Below, piece by piece: positions 11,264-23,703 of a stretch of DNA of 64,000 nucleotides (position 1 is the stretch's first letter; each line of letters starts with the position of its first letter). The stretch is from Cellulomonas sp. 73-92 (GTDB taxonomy: Bacteria; Actinomycetota; Actinomycetes; Actinomycetales; Cellulomonadaceae). A model generated the notes under the pieces. It was not told the DNA's origin, ran no database searches, and saw only the letters and a program-made list of their open reading frames with translations. Made by a program: the position numbers and the translations under genes. The stretch spans positions 167,512-231,511 of the forward strand of contig NZ_MKTH01000024.1 in the NCBI RefSeq assembly GCF_001898175.1, written 5' to 3'.

Positions 11264-12618
11264 CGACGCCCTTCACGCACGGGACGCTGACCTGGGCCCT
11301 CGGGATCGAGGACACCTGCGTCTACCCACCCAGCCGTTACCAGGCCTTCGTGCTCGACGAGCACGCGCTGACCGGGCACGACGACCGGTGGCGCGACGAC
11401 CTGCGCGCGGCGCGCGACCTCGGCGCCACCGCGATCCGGTACGGGGCCGCCTGGCCGCTGGCCAACCCGGGCCCCGGCCGGTACGACTGGGCGCAGCTGG
11501 ACGAGCGGCTCGGCTACGCCGCCGGCGACCTCGGGTTGACGGTCGTGGCGGACCTGGTCCACTACGGCGCCCCCACCTGGCTCGACGGCTCGTTCGCCGA
11601 CCCGCGGTACCCGCAGGCGGTCGCCGACTTCGCCGGCGCGTTCGCGGCGCGCTACCGCGGCCTCGTCGACTGCGTCACGCCGCTCAACGAGCCCCTCACC
11701 ACCGCCTCGTTCGCCGGCCTGCGGGGCATCTGGCCGCCCGCGCTCACCGGCTGGCGGGGCTGGACCGAGGTCGTCGTCAACATCGCCGACGGCATCGCCC
11801 GCTCGTCGGCCGCGGTCGCGGCCGAGAACCCCGCGGCGACGGTGGTGCACGTCGAGGCGGCGTCGCTGTACACGCCCGGCGCGCCCGAGGTGAGGCAGGC
11901 GGCCGAGCGCCTCTCCCGGCTCGGCTTCCTGCCCACCGACCTGGTGCTGGGCACGGTCTCGCCGGAGCACCCGCTCTACGGCTGGCTCGTGCGCCAGGGC
12001 GCCGACGAGGAGCGGCTGGAGCGGCTCGCCGCGCAGCCCGCGCGGGTGGACGTGCTCGGCATCAACTACTACCCCGACCTGTCACCCCGCCGGCTCACCG
12101 CGAGCGACGTGCTGAGCTCGGGGCTGGCCCAGGAGGCGCACAACCTCTGGACCGAGGGGCTGGAGACCTCGGTGCGCGCGTTCGCCGACCGGTACGGCCT
12201 GCCGATGCTCATCACCGAGACCAGCATCGAGGGCGACGACGTGGTGCGGACGTCCTGGCTGCGCAGCTCCGTCGCGGCCGTGCGCGACCTCATGGCCGCC
12301 GGCCTGGACATCCGCGGGTACACGTGGTGGCCGTTCTTCGACTTCGTCGACTGGTCGTACGCCTCCCGGGGCGTCAACGTCGAGGAGTTCGAGGTCGCGG
12401 CCGACGTCCTGGCGGCCCGGCGGGCCGCGTTCGCCGACCCGGGGCGGGTGGCCAAGACGCCGTTCCTGCGCCGCATGGGGCTCGTGCGGCTCGACGAGGA
12501 CGACGAGGGCGGGCTCACGCTCCACCCGACGCGCGCCGCGGCCGAGTTCGCCGCCCTCAGCCGCGAGGGACGATCCCACCGGCCGATGGACGAGACCGAT
12601 GCCTCCGCACCCGCCTGA
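11260..12618 (+). CDS. clan GH-A glycoside hydrolase, GH1-like
   Basis: A 452-residue TIM-barrel glycosidase without a signal peptide, so it acts on imported sugar. The GTG at 11260 overlaps the permease stop. The proposed acid/base is Glu144 in TPLNEP and the nucleophile Glu320 in LITETS, which replaces the usual GH1 ITENG. IRYGAAWPLANPGPGRYDW fits the GH1 N-terminal pattern, but the active-site loops are unusual, so the substrate cannot be named. It overlaps the GH2 gene by 20 nt. Confidence 0.8.
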   Translation: MTTPFTHGTLTWALGIEDTCVYPPSRYQAFVLDEHALTGHDDRWRDDLRAARDLGATAIRYGAAWPLANPGPGRYDWAQLDERLGYAAGDLGLTVVADLVHYGAPTWLDGSFADPRYPQAVADFAGAFAARYRGLVDCVTPLNEPLTTASFAGLRGIWPPALTGWRGWTEVVVNIADGIARSSAAVAAENPAATVVHVEAASLYTPGAPEVRQAAERLSRLGFLPTDLVLGTVSPEHPLYGWLVRQGADEERLERLAAQPARVDVLGINYYPDLSPRRLTASDVLSSGLAQEAHNLWTEGLETSVRAFADRYGLPMLITETSIEGDDVVRTSWLRSSVAAVRDLMAAGLDIRGYTWWPFFDFVDWSYASRGVNVEEFEVAADVLAARRAAFADPGRVAKTPFLRRMGLVRLDEDDEGGLTLHPTRAAAEFAALSREGRSHRPMDETDASAPA

Positions 12619-14395
12619 CGACTCCTACCCCCGGCCCCAGCTCGTCCGCGAGGGGTGGACCAGCCTCGACGGGCCGTGGGCCTTCGCGCACGACGACGAC
12701 GACCGCGGGCTGCGCGAGCGCTGGTACGCCCCCGACCAGGTCGGGGCCTTCGACCGCCGGGTCGTCGTCCCCTTCCCGCCGGAGAGCGCCGCGTCCGGCA
12801 TCGGCGACACGGGGTACCACCCAGTCGTCTGGTACCGCCGGCCGCTGCGGCTGACGCCCCGGCCCGGCCGCCGCACGCTGCTCCACCTGGGTGCCGTCGA
12901 CCACGAGGCCGACGTGTGGGTCGACGGGCAGCACGTCGGCCGCCACGAGGGCGGGTACACCGCGTTCACCCTGGACGTCACCGACGCGCTCGACCACGGC
13001 GACGACCACGTCCTCGTCGTGCGGGCGCACGACGAGGCCACCGACCCGCACCTGGCCCGCGGCAAGCAGGACTGGGAGCTCGAGCCGCACGTCGTCTGGT
13101 ACCGGCGCAGCACCGGCATCTGGCGCACGGTCTGGGTCGAGGAGGTCGCCGACCAGCACGTCGCCGACCTCGCATGGTCGGTCGACGTCGCCGCGGCGCG
13201 CGTCGTCGCGACGCTCCGGCTGGCGGCCGCCCCGGCGCCGGGGACCACCGTCGGCGTGGAGCTCCGGCACGAGGGGACGCTCCTCGCCGCCGGCACGGCG
13301 GTCGCGCTCGGCCGGCACGTCACCCTCGCCGTCGACGTGCCCGCGCTGCGCAACGGCCAGGCCCGGGAGCCCCTCCTGTGGTCCCCGGAGAACCCCGTGC
13401 TCGTCGGGGCGCGGCTGGTGGTCACGGCCGCCGACGCGACGACGGACGTCGTCGCGAGCTACGTCGGCCTGCGCACCGTCGCCGCCCGCGACGGGCAGTT
13501 CCTGCTCAACGGCCGCCCCTACCCGCTGCGCGCCGTCCTCGAGCAGGGCTACTGGCCGGACAGCCTCTACACGCCGCCCGACGTCGCCGCCATGCGGCGC
13601 GAGGTCGAGCTGATCCGCGACCTCGGGTTCAACGCCGCCCGGCTGCACCAGAAGGTCGAGGACCCACGCCTCCTGGCGTGGGCCGACCGGCTGGGCGTGC
13701 TGCTGTGGGCCGAGATGCCCAGCGCCTACGCGTACACGCCGGATGCCGGGCAGCGGCTCCTGGCGGAGTGGCTGGAGGCCGTGCAGCAGCAGCGCAACCA
13801 CCCGAGCGTGGTCACCTGGGTGCCGCTCAACGAGAGCTGGGGGGCACAGGACGTCGCGACGGACCCGGCGCAGCAGGCGTTCGCCCGTGCCCTGGCGGAC
13901 GCGACGCGTGCCCTGGACCCCAGCCGCCCGGTCCTCTCGAACGACGGCTGGGAGCACCAGGGCTCGGACATCCTCGGCGTCCACGACTACGAGGGCGACG
14001 GCCGCGCGCTGGCGACGACCTACGGGGGCGACGGCGCCCGTGCCCGCCTGCTGTCGGGCCTCGGCCCGGCCGGCCGGCCGCTGCTGGTCGCCGGCGCGCC
14101 CGACGCAGGGCAGCCGATGATGCTCACCGAGTTCGGCGGCATCGACTTCCGGCCGGCGGGCCCGAGCGACGACGGCTGGGGCTACACCTCGGCGCGGGAC
14201 GAGGACGACTGGATCGACCGTGTCACCGCCCTGTACGACGCCGTCCGGTCGAGCCCGGTGCTCGTCGGCTCCTGCTACACGCAGCTGACCGACACCGCGC
14301 AGGAGACGAACGGGTTGTGCACCGCCGACCGCCGGCCCAAGGCGCCGGTCGAGCGGATCCGCCGTGCCGTCACCGGGACGGCGGGACCCGCCTAG
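12599..14395 (+). CDS. family 2 glycoside hydrolase (beta-galactosidase/glucuronidase/mannosidase group)
   Basis: The protein has 598 residues in GH2 domain order: N-terminal jelly-roll (about 15-185, with WVDGQHVGRHEGGYTAF), Ig-like domain (about 190-295) and TIM barrel. The acid/base is Glu412 in VPLNESWG and the nucleophile Glu511 in MLTEFGG. It has no signal peptide, so it is cytoplasmic. It is the last gene of the LacI-controlled operon and probably cleaves a beta-linked sugar together with the GH1-like enzyme. Its stop codon overlaps the stop of the convergent hydrolase gene. Confidence 0.9.
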   Translation: MPPHPPDDSYPRPQLVREGWTSLDGPWAFAHDDDDRGLRERWYAPDQVGAFDRRVVVPFPPESAASGIGDTGYHPVVWYRRPLRLTPRPGRRTLLHLGAVDHEADVWVDGQHVGRHEGGYTAFTLDVTDALDHGDDHVLVVRAHDEATDPHLARGKQDWELEPHVVWYRRSTGIWRTVWVEEVADQHVADLAWSVDVAAARVVATLRLAAAPAPGTTVGVELRHEGTLLAAGTAVALGRHVTLAVDVPALRNGQAREPLLWSPENPVLVGARLVVTAADATTDVVASYVGLRTVAARDGQFLLNGRPYPLRAVLEQGYWPDSLYTPPDVAAMRREVELIRDLGFNAARLHQKVEDPRLLAWADRLGVLLWAEMPSAYAYTPDAGQRLLAEWLEAVQQQRNHPSVVTWVPLNESWGAQDVATDPAQQAFARALADATRALDPSRPVLSNDGWEHQGSDILGVHDYEGDGRALATTYGGDGARARLLSGLGPAGRPLLVAGAPDAGQPMMLTEFGGIDFRPAGPSDDGWGYTSARDEDDWIDRVTALYDAVRSSPVLVGSCYTQLTDTAQETNGLCTADRRPKAPVERIRRAVTGTAGPA

Positions 14396-16002
14396 ATCCC
14401 GAGCTGGTAGACGCCCCAGTACGCGAGGATCACCAGCAGCGTCGCGGTGCCGAGGCCGATGCACCACGTGGCCGCCAGCCGCACGATCCCGGGTGCGATG
14501 CGCCCGCCCTTCGCGCGCACGTCGACCATCCGGCGCGCCAGCAGCACGATCGCCACGATCACCCAGATCCCCAGGCCGCGGACGAGCAGCCAGCCGCCCT
14601 GCACCACGAGCGCGTTGTGCTGGTAGTCCATGGCGATCCGCGCGATCGCGACGAGGTACCAGACGAGCGCGACGACGGTGGCGACGACGCCGGCCCCCAC
14701 GGCGGCCACCCGCCACGCGATGCCCGACGGCCAGCGGGGCCCTTGAGGCGCTGGCCGCCCCGGCCGCCGGCGGCGGCGCACGGTGCCGACGACGCCACGC
14801 ACCACGCGGTCCCCCACGACGACCACCCCCGGCAGGGCGATCAGCCCGGCCGCGCCCATGACGATGGCGACCAGCACGTCGCCGTCACCCAGCCACCGAG
14901 GCTGCGGGACGGGCGCCGCCAGGTAGAGCTGCACGGGCTGCGCGCCGGCGACCACCGGCCCGGACGTACCGGTGCCGGGCAGGCCGAGCACCCAGCCGGA
15001 CAGGTCGTCCATGAACTGCGGCAGCACCTGCTTGTCGACGCGCAGCCCGTGGTCGGCGCCCTCGTAGTAGCGGACCGTCACCGCGTGGTTCCCGGAGGCG
15101 GCCGTGTCGGCGAGGATCTGCTGGGCCCCCTGGATGACGGGCATCGAGGCGTCGGCCGTGCCGTAGGCGACGAAGATCGGCTGCGTCACCTGCCGCACGT
15201 AGGGGCGCACGTCGAAGTCGACGTAGTCGAAGCCACCGCCCGGCAGGCTCATCCCGGCGGCGCGCGGGATCGCGCGGAACACGCCGCCGGGCACGCCCGT
15301 GTTGCGCAGGTAGTTGTCGATGGCGAACGCCACCTGCTGGCGCGGCGGCACGACCGGGGCGGAGACGAGGGCGACGAACGCCAGGCGCGGGTCCTTGACC
15401 GCCATGATCGGCGCGATCCAGCCGCCCTCGCTCTCGGCGTACACGCCGACCGCGTCGGGGTCGACGCCGGGCCAGTGGCGCAGCAGGTCGACCGAGCGCT
15501 CGTAGTCCGCCGCCATCGCCACGTAGTCACGGTTCCGCGTGCTGTAGTTCTGCAGGTTCTTGTCCGGCACCATCGTGACGATGCCGTCCTCGGCGAGCCG
15601 CTCGGCCTGGTCGACGAACGCGCCGGTGAACTGCCCGGTGCCCGCGCCGTGGACGAACACCACCCCCGGGCGGGGCGTCGGGGCACCCACCGGCTCCACG
15701 ATCCGCGCCTTCACCGTGGTCGCCGCCAGCTGCACGGTGACGACGGTCGCCCGCGTCCGGTAGTGCCCGAGCGCGGGGGCGCCGGTGATCGCGGTGCTTG
15801 CCGTCTGCACGAGGATCGGGTCGGTCACGGGCGCCGGCGACCAGCTCGGCCCCATGAGCGCGCCGATGACCGCGAGCAGCAGCACGCCGAGCACGCTCGA
15901 CGCCAGCACGCCGTACCCGCGCCGGACGCCGTGGGGCACGGACGAGCCCTCGGGGCGCGGGGCCCGCAACCGCGCCCCGACACCACGCACGGAGACCGTC
16001 AC
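14392..16002 (-). CDS. membrane-attached alpha/beta hydrolase
   Basis: The protein has 536 residues from a GTG directly abutting the era stop. A membrane helix at about 33-50 is followed by an extracellular alpha/beta hydrolase domain with the oxyanion segment VFVHGAG, nucleophile Ser191 in AESEGG (a variant of GxSxG), Asp near 285 and His318 in GADHG. The last 170 residues contain about three more membrane helices. This anchored architecture is unusual; substrate unknown (ester or peptide bond possible). It is probably transcribed with era. Confidence 0.78.
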   Translation of the reverse strand: MTVSVRGVGARLRAPRPEGSSVPHGVRRGYGVLASSVLGVLLLAVIGALMGPSWSPAPVTDPILVQTASTAITGAPALGHYRTRATVVTVQLAATTVKARIVEPVGAPTPRPGVVFVHGAGTGQFTGAFVDQAERLAEDGIVTMVPDKNLQNYSTRNRDYVAMAADYERSVDLLRHWPGVDPDAVGVYAESEGGWIAPIMAVKDPRLAFVALVSAPVVPPRQQVAFAIDNYLRNTGVPGGVFRAIPRAAGMSLPGGGFDYVDFDVRPYVRQVTQPIFVAYGTADASMPVIQGAQQILADTAASGNHAVTVRYYEGADHGLRVDKQVLPQFMDDLSGWVLGLPGTGTSGPVVAGAQPVQLYLAAPVPQPRWLGDGDVLVAIVMGAAGLIALPGVVVVGDRVVRGVVGTVRRRRRPGRPAPQGPRWPSGIAWRVAAVGAGVVATVVALVWYLVAIARIAMDYQHNALVVQGGWLLVRGLGIWVIVAIVLLARRMVDVRAKGGRIAPGIVRLAATWCIGLGTATLLVILAYWGVYQLGI

Positions 16003-16926
16003 CTAGAACCCCAACCTGCCGAGCTGCTTCGGGTCACGCTGCCAGTCCTTGGCGACCCGCACGTGCAGGTCGAGGAACACCCGCGCCCCGAGCAGCGCCT
16101 CGATCTCGCGGCGCGCGCGCGTCCCGACGTCGCGCAGCCGCGCGCCCCCCTTGCCGATGACGATCGCCTTCTGCGAGTCCCGCTCGACGAACAGGTCCAC
16201 GCGGACGTCGAGCATCGGGATCTCCTCGCGGTCCGAGGTGCCCCGCGGCACGATCTCGTCCACCACGACCGCCAGCGAGTGCGGCAGCTCGTCGCGCACG
16301 CCCTCCAGCGCGGCCTCCCGCACCAGCTCGGCCACCATGACGGACTCCGGCTCGTCGGTCAGCTCGCCGTCCGGGTACAGCGCCGGCCCCTCGGGCAGGT
16401 GCGACACCAGCACGTCCGTCAGCACGTCGACCTGGTACGCCGTGCGTGCCGAGACCGGGACGACGTCCGCCCACGGGCCGAGCGCGTCGACGTGCAGCAG
16501 GTGCTCGGCCAGCCGGGCCTTGCCGACGAGGTCGGCCTTCGTCGCGATCGCGACGACCGGACGGGCGTGCCGGCCGCTCGCGATCGCCTCGAGCTCGGCG
16601 GCGATGAACTTGTCCCCCGGTCCCACCTGCTGGTCCGCCGGCAGGCAGAACCCGACGACGTCGACCTCCGACAGCGTGTCCTTGACCAGGTCGTTCAGCC
16701 GCTCCCCGAGGAGCGTGCGCGGGCGGTGCAGGCCGGGGGTGTCGACGAGCACCAGCTGGGCGTCCTCGCGGTGCACGATGCCGCGGATCGTGTGCCGGGT
16801 CGTCTGCGGGCGCATCGAGGTGATCGCGACCTTCTGCCCGACGAGCGCGTTGGTGAGGGTCGACTTGCCGGCGTTGGGGCGGCCGACGAGGCAGGCGAAC
16901 CCGGAGCGGAAGGTCACGGCGTTCAT
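16003..16926 (-). CDS. era: GTPase Era
   Basis: The protein has 307 residues from the ATG at 16926, overlapping the CorC-like stop as ATGA. G1 GRPNAGKST, G3 DTPG, a TKAD form of G4, and a C-terminal KH domain (AIVIGKGGARLRDVGTRARREIE) are all present. Era binds the 3' end of 16S rRNA during 30S assembly. The ybeY neighbour, also in 16S maturation, fits this role. Confidence 0.97.
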   Translation of the reverse strand: MNAVTFRSGFACLVGRPNAGKSTLTNALVGQKVAITSMRPQTTRHTIRGIVHREDAQLVLVDTPGLHRPRTLLGERLNDLVKDTLSEVDVVGFCLPADQQVGPGDKFIAAELEAIASGRHARPVVAIATKADLVGKARLAEHLLHVDALGPWADVVPVSARTAYQVDVLTDVLVSHLPEGPALYPDGELTDEPESVMVAELVREAALEGVRDELPHSLAVVVDEIVPRGTSDREEIPMLDVRVDLFVERDSQKAIVIGKGGARLRDVGTRARREIEALLGARVFLDLHVRVAKDWQRDPKQLGRLGF

Positions 16927-18203
16927 GGTCGCACCGCCGGGGGCTGCTCCGGCGCATCCTCGCGGTCCACCCGGCTGGCCAGCACGGTCGCCAGCCGGCG
17001 GCGGCGGCCCTCGACCCGGTCGGCGACGAGGTGCAGGCCGTGGATCTCGCCCGACGAGCCCGGCAGCGGCACCTTGCCGAGCGCCTTGGTGAGCAGCCCG
17101 CCCGCGGTGTCGACGTCCTCGTCGTCCACCTCGAGCCCGAACAGCTCGCCCAGCTCGTCGCGCCCGAGCCGGGCCGGCACGCGGAACACGCCGTCGCCCA
17201 GGTCCTCGACCGCCGGCGCGGACGGGTCGTGCTCGTCGGTCAGCTCCCCGACGATCTCCTCCAGCGCGTCCTCGATCGTCACCAGCCCGGCGATGCCGCC
17301 GTACTCGTCGACCACGATCGCCATGTGGCTCGAGCCGTCGCGCAGCTCGCGCAGCAGGTCGTCGACCGGCTTGGACTCCGGGACGAACACCGCCGGGCGC
17401 GCCAGCGGTCCCACGGCCAGCTCCCACGTCTCGTCGTCCGGCTCGCCGTCGTGGTACAGGCGCCGCACCACGTCCTTGAGGTACGCCACGCCGCGCAGCT
17501 CGTCGATGGAGTCCCCGACCACCGGGACACGGCTGAACCCGGACCGCAGCAGCAGCGACAGCACCTTGCGCAGCGGCGTGTCCTCCTCCGCGACCACCAT
17601 GTCGGTGCGCGGCACCATCACCTCCCGCGTCAGCGTCTCGCCCAGCTCGAAGACGGAGCGGAACATCTCCCGCTCCTCGTCCTCGATCGCGTGCGACTCG
17701 CTGACGCGCTGCACCATCTCGCGCAGCTCGTCCTCGTCCTGCTCGGGCGTGCTCGCCGCCGCGGAGCCGCGCCCCACGCGGCCGGCCACCGCCAGCACGC
17801 CCGCGAGCAGCCGGTTGAGCACGACGAGCGTGCGCAGCGGGTGCCGGCGTCCGATCGACCGCGGGCTGACCCGCACCAGCAGGAAGGCCAGCACCGCGCT
17901 CGCCGCGAGCGCCGCGAGCAGCACCGCCCACCAGGGCCAGTGCGAGGACGCGATCGCGAGCGTCAGGCACACCGTCGCGAGCATCTCCGAGACGAGCCGG
18001 ACGAAGGCGGCCGACGACGAGACCGCGGCCGCCTGGTCGACGAGCCGGCCGACCCGCGCGGCCGACGGATGGTGCTCGCCGACGAGCTCGGTCGCCTGCG
18101 CCCGCGTCACCCGGGCCACCGCGACCTCGCCGGCCGAGAGCAGCGCCGCCAGCACCATGCCGAGCAGGGTGAGGACGACGAGCAGGACCAGGGCCGCGTT
18201 CAT
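16923..18203 (-). CDS. CorC/HlyC-type CNNM-CBS membrane protein
   Basis: The protein has 426 residues: an N-terminal DUF21/CNNM domain with membrane helices (about 1-150), a CBS pair (about 190-310, around MVPRTDMVVAEED and HMAIVVDEYGG), and a C-terminal CorC_HlyC domain (about 330-410). The family is linked to Mg2+/Co2+ export or homeostasis. The gene lies between ybeY and era, its conserved actinobacterial position. Confidence 0.93.
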   Translation of the reverse strand: MNAALVLLVVLTLLGMVLAALLSAGEVAVARVTRAQATELVGEHHPSAARVGRLVDQAAAVSSSAAFVRLVSEMLATVCLTLAIASSHWPWWAVLLAALAASAVLAFLLVRVSPRSIGRRHPLRTLVVLNRLLAGVLAVAGRVGRGSAAASTPEQDEDELREMVQRVSESHAIEDEEREMFRSVFELGETLTREVMVPRTDMVVAEEDTPLRKVLSLLLRSGFSRVPVVGDSIDELRGVAYLKDVVRRLYHDGEPDDETWELAVGPLARPAVFVPESKPVDDLLRELRDGSSHMAIVVDEYGGIAGLVTIEDALEEIVGELTDEHDPSAPAVEDLGDGVFRVPARLGRDELGELFGLEVDDEDVDTAGGLLTKALGKVPLPGSSGEIHGLHLVADRVEGRRRRLATVLASRVDREDAPEQPPAVRP

Positions 18204-18248
18204 CGCGCGGCTCCCACGGGGCGCGGGTCCATCGCGGTCACCGCGCGG

Positions 18249-18701
18249 TCACCTCGCGGCGAGGAACGTCAGCAGCAGCGTGCGCTGCAGCGCGAACATC
18301 TCCTTCTCCTCGTCGGGCTCCGCGTGGTCGTAGCCCAGCAGGTGGAGGATCCCGTGCACCGTCAGCAGCAGCAGTTCCTCGACGGTCGAGTGGCCGGCGG
18401 CGCGCGCCTGCTGCGCCGCCACCTCGGGGCACAGCACCACGTCGCCGAGCAGCCCCGGCGGCGACGGCTCGCCGTCGGTGCCCGGCCGCAGCTCGTCCAT
18501 GGGGAAGCTCAGCACGTCGGTCGGGCCGGGCTCGTCCATCCACCGCACGTGGAGGTCGGTCATGACGTCCACGTCCACGAGCAGCACCGACAGGTCGGTC
18601 TGCGGGTTCAGGTGCATCTCGTCCAGCACGTACCGCGCGAGCGCGGCGACCTCGGCCTCGTCGACCTCGTACCCGGACTCGTTGTTGACCTCGATGGTCA
18701 C
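18249..18701 (-). CDS. ybeY: endoribonuclease YbeY
   Basis: The protein has 150 residues from the GTG at 18701, which overlaps the phoH stop (GTGA); the frame upstream is a phoH shadow. The zinc-binding signature [11 protein letters not shown] near the C-terminus gives the three His ligands. It also has the family motif [16 protein letters not shown]. YbeY acts in 16S rRNA 3'-end maturation and ribosome quality control. Confidence 0.96.
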   Translation of the reverse strand: MTIEVNNESGYEVDEAEVAALARYVLDEMHLNPQTDLSVLLVDVDVMTDLHVRWMDEPGPTDVLSFPMDELRPGTDGEPSPPGLLGDVVLCPEVAAQQARAAGHSTVEELLLLTVHGILHLLGYDHAEPDEEKEMFALQRTLLLTFLAAR

Positions 18702-19741
18702 TGCCTGCCGCCTTCCGCGTCCCATCGCGCGTAGGCGTCGATGATGTCGCCCACCAGCCGGTGCCGCACCACGTCCGACGAGGTCAGCCAGCAGAACGCG
18801 ACGTCGTCGACCCCGCCGAGGATCCGCTCGACGATGCGCAGGCCGCTCGTCGTGCCCCCCGGGAGGTCCACCTGCGTCACGTCGCCGGTGACGACGACCT
18901 TGGAGCCGAAGCCCAGGCGGGTGAGGAACATCTTCATCTGCTCGCTCGACGTGTTCTGCGCCTCGTCGAGGATGACGAACGCGTCGTTGAGCGTGCGGCC
19001 GCGCATGTACGCCAGCGGCGCCACCTCGACCGTCCCGGCGTCGAGCAGCCGCGGGATCGACTCGGGGTCGACCATGTCGTGCAGCGCGTCGTACAGCGGG
19101 CGCAGGTAGGGGTCGATCTTCTCCGCCAGCGTGCCGGGCAGGAAGCCCAGCCGCTCCCCGGCCTCCACGGCCGGGCGGGTGAGCACGATGCGGTTGACGC
19201 GCCGCGCCTGCAGGGCCTGCACCGCCTTGGCCATCGCGAGGTAGGTCTTGCCGGTGCCGGCGGGGCCGATGCCGAACGTGATGGTGTTCGCGTCGATGGC
19301 GTCGACGTAGTCCTTCTGCCCCGCGGTCTTCGGGCGGATCGTCTTGCCGCGGTTGGACAGGATGTTGAACGTCAGCACGTCCGCGGGCCGGACGTCGGAG
19401 GCGTCCCGGAGCATCGCGATCGAGCGCGTGACGACGTCGGGCGACAGGGCCGTCCCGGCGGCGGCGGTCTCGACGAGCTCGTCGACCAGGCGAGAGACGA
19501 GGGCGACGTCGCCCACCGGCCCGACGAGCCGCACCTGGTTGCCGCGGACGTGGACGTCGACGCTCGGGAAGCCGTCCTCCACGGCCTTGAGGACCTCGTC
19601 GCGCAGCCCGAGCAGCTCGACCATCGACACGGCGGCGGGGACAGTGATCCGGTGCTCGACCCGGGCCGCAGCGGCGGGCTCGGGGACGCGCGAGCGTGCC
19701 AGGCTGCCGGAGACGCGAGGAGAAGGGGTGGACTGGGCCAT
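18698..19741 (-). CDS. PhoH-family ATPase
   Basis: The protein has 347 residues from the ATG at 19741 (MAQSTPSP). Walker A is in [19 protein letters not shown] and Walker B in [12 protein letters not shown]. An N-terminal region resembling an RNA-binding KH-like fold precedes the ATPase. A longer upstream frame to 19936 is poor coding sequence and would cross the divergent promoter. It is the first gene of the phoH-ybeY-corC-era operon. Confidence 0.95.
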   Translation of the reverse strand: MAQSTPSPRVSGSLARSRVPEPAAAARVEHRITVPAAVSMVELLGLRDEVLKAVEDGFPSVDVHVRGNQVRLVGPVGDVALVSRLVDELVETAAAGTALSPDVVTRSIAMLRDASDVRPADVLTFNILSNRGKTIRPKTAGQKDYVDAIDANTITFGIGPAGTGKTYLAMAKAVQALQARRVNRIVLTRPAVEAGERLGFLPGTLAEKIDPYLRPLYDALHDMVDPESIPRLLDAGTVEVAPLAYMRGRTLNDAFVILDEAQNTSSEQMKMFLTRLGFGSKVVVTGDVTQVDLPGGTTSGLRIVERILGGVDDVAFCWLTSSDVVRHRLVGDIIDAYARWDAEGGRQ

Positions 19742-19938
19742 GGGGTCGGCTGACGCCGTGCGCTCCTTCGGTCGGGCTTCCAGTATCCGCCATGGTATCG
19801 GGCGACCGCGGGCCGCCATCGTGACCGGTTCGTGACCTGTGGGTCCTTCGTCCTGAGGCGCCCGAGAGGAGACCGGGTAACACTGGCGGGCGAGGACGCC
19901 GAGCGACGGAGCTCGGCGCACACGCGGAGGTGCCAACC

Positions 19939-22650
<2,712 letters not shown>

Positions 22651-22669
22651 GTCACCAGGCAGTCGCGCT

Positions 22670-22693
22670 GCCGCCCGCACCGACGCGGGCGGC
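22670..22693 (+). terminator. hairpin after ppdK (first)
   Basis: A 9-bp perfect stem (GCCGCCCGC / GCGGGCGGC) with a 6-nt loop begins 20 bp after the ppdK stop. There is no U-tract, as is common for actinobacterial terminators. Confidence 0.6.
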
Positions 22694-22713
22694 GGCGCGC
22701 GGCCACTGAGTCA

Positions 22714-22754
22714 CCGCGGGCGGCCGGGTCAGGGCTGGGCCCGGCCGCCCGCGG
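22714..22754 (+). terminator. hairpin after ppdK (second, strong)
   Basis: A perfect 15-bp stem, CCGCGGGCGGCCGGG (22714-22728) against 22740-22754, with an 11-nt loop. It probably forms a tandem terminator with the preceding hairpin. Confidence 0.7.
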
Positions 22755-22793
22755 GCTCGACCTCGCACCAGCGCAGCATCACACCAGCCCCCG

Positions 22794-22831
22794 CGACGTC
22801 CGGGCACCGCCTCCAGGGTGCCCGGACGTCG
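22794..22831 (-). terminator. hairpin after rsmE
   Basis: A perfect 15-bp stem, CGACGTCCGGGCACC (22794-22808) against 22817-22831, with an 8-nt loop. It lies 56 bp beyond the rsmE stop on the minus strand. Together with the two ppdK hairpins it accounts for most of the 236-bp convergent gap. Confidence 0.7.
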
Positions 22832-22886
22832 TGCTGCTCCGTCCCCACCCGTTCTCGCCGCGCCGCCCGCGGGTGCGGACGCCGGG

Positions 22887-23654
22887 TCAGGACCAGCGGT
22901 GCAGGAGCTCGCTGAGGAGCGCCAGGGCGACCGGGCCCGCGGTCGACGTCCGCAGCACGAGCGGGCCGAGCCGGACGGCGACCGCCCCGGCCGCGAGCAG
23001 GCGTTCCAGCTCGGCGGGCGTGATGCCACCCTCGGGCCCGACGACGACGAGCACCTGCGCGGACGTCCCGGGCGCGGGCAGGGCGACGTCGCGCAGCGGC
23101 GTGGTCGCCTCCTCGTGCAGCACCAGCGCGGCACCCCCGGAGGCCACCACCGCGGCCGCGCGCGCCACGAGGCCCGCGCTGTCCACGGCCGGCTCCACGT
23201 CCGGCACCCAGGCTCGTCGTGCTTGCTTCGTCGCCGCCCGGACCGTGCCGAGCCAGCGCAGACGGCTCTTGGCCGCGCGGTCCCCGCGCCACACGACGAT
23301 CGACCGGTCCGCCTGCCACGGCACCACGGCGTCCACGCCGAGCTCCGTCGCGGCCTCGATCGCCATCTCGTCGCGGTCGCCCTTCGCCAGGGCCTGGGCC
23401 AGCACCAGGGCGGGCGCCGGCGGCGCCTCGCGCACGACCTCCACGACGTCGAGCAGCACGCCCTCCGCGGACACGTGCACCACGCGTCCGACGAGCCGCA
23501 CGCCGGCGCCGTCGACCACGTCGACCCGCTCCCCCGGCCCGCGTCGCTGCACCACGCCGGCGTGCCGGCCCTCGGCACCGTCCAGCAGGTACGTGCCGCC
23601 CGCGACCGTGGCGTCGAGGGCGCCCGGCTCGGCGAGGAACACGGGCGCACTCAC
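22887..23654 (-). CDS. rsmE: 16S rRNA m3U1498 methyltransferase RsmE
   Basis: The protein has 255 residues from the GTG at 23654 (SAPVFLAEPG, the usual family start); the longer frame upstream overlaps dnaJ and is a shadow. An N-terminal PUA-like domain is followed by a SPOUT domain with the knot motifs VVVGPEGGITPAEL and RLGPLVLRTSTA. It modifies U1498 of 16S rRNA. It follows dnaJ by 49 bp, in the conserved hrcA-dnaJ-rsmE order. Confidence 0.95.
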   Translation of the reverse strand: MSAPVFLAEPGALDATVAGGTYLLDGAEGRHAGVVQRRGPGERVDVVDGAGVRLVGRVVHVSAEGVLLDVVEVVREAPPAPALVLAQALAKGDRDEMAIEAATELGVDAVVPWQADRSIVVWRGDRAAKSRLRWLGTVRAATKQARRAWVPDVEPAVDSAGLVARAAAVVASGGAALVLHEEATTPLRDVALPAPGTSAQVLVVVGPEGGITPAELERLLAAGAVAVRLGPLVLRTSTAGPVALALLSELLHRWS

Positions 23655-23703
23655 CGGCACCGCCACCCGGCGGTCGGTCGCGGGGCCGGCCGCCCGGCCG
23701 GGC

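Noticed and set aside
19742..19938. Riboswitch in front of ppdK
   Set aside because: No conserved aptamer features recognised; the region looks like an ordinary divergent promoter.
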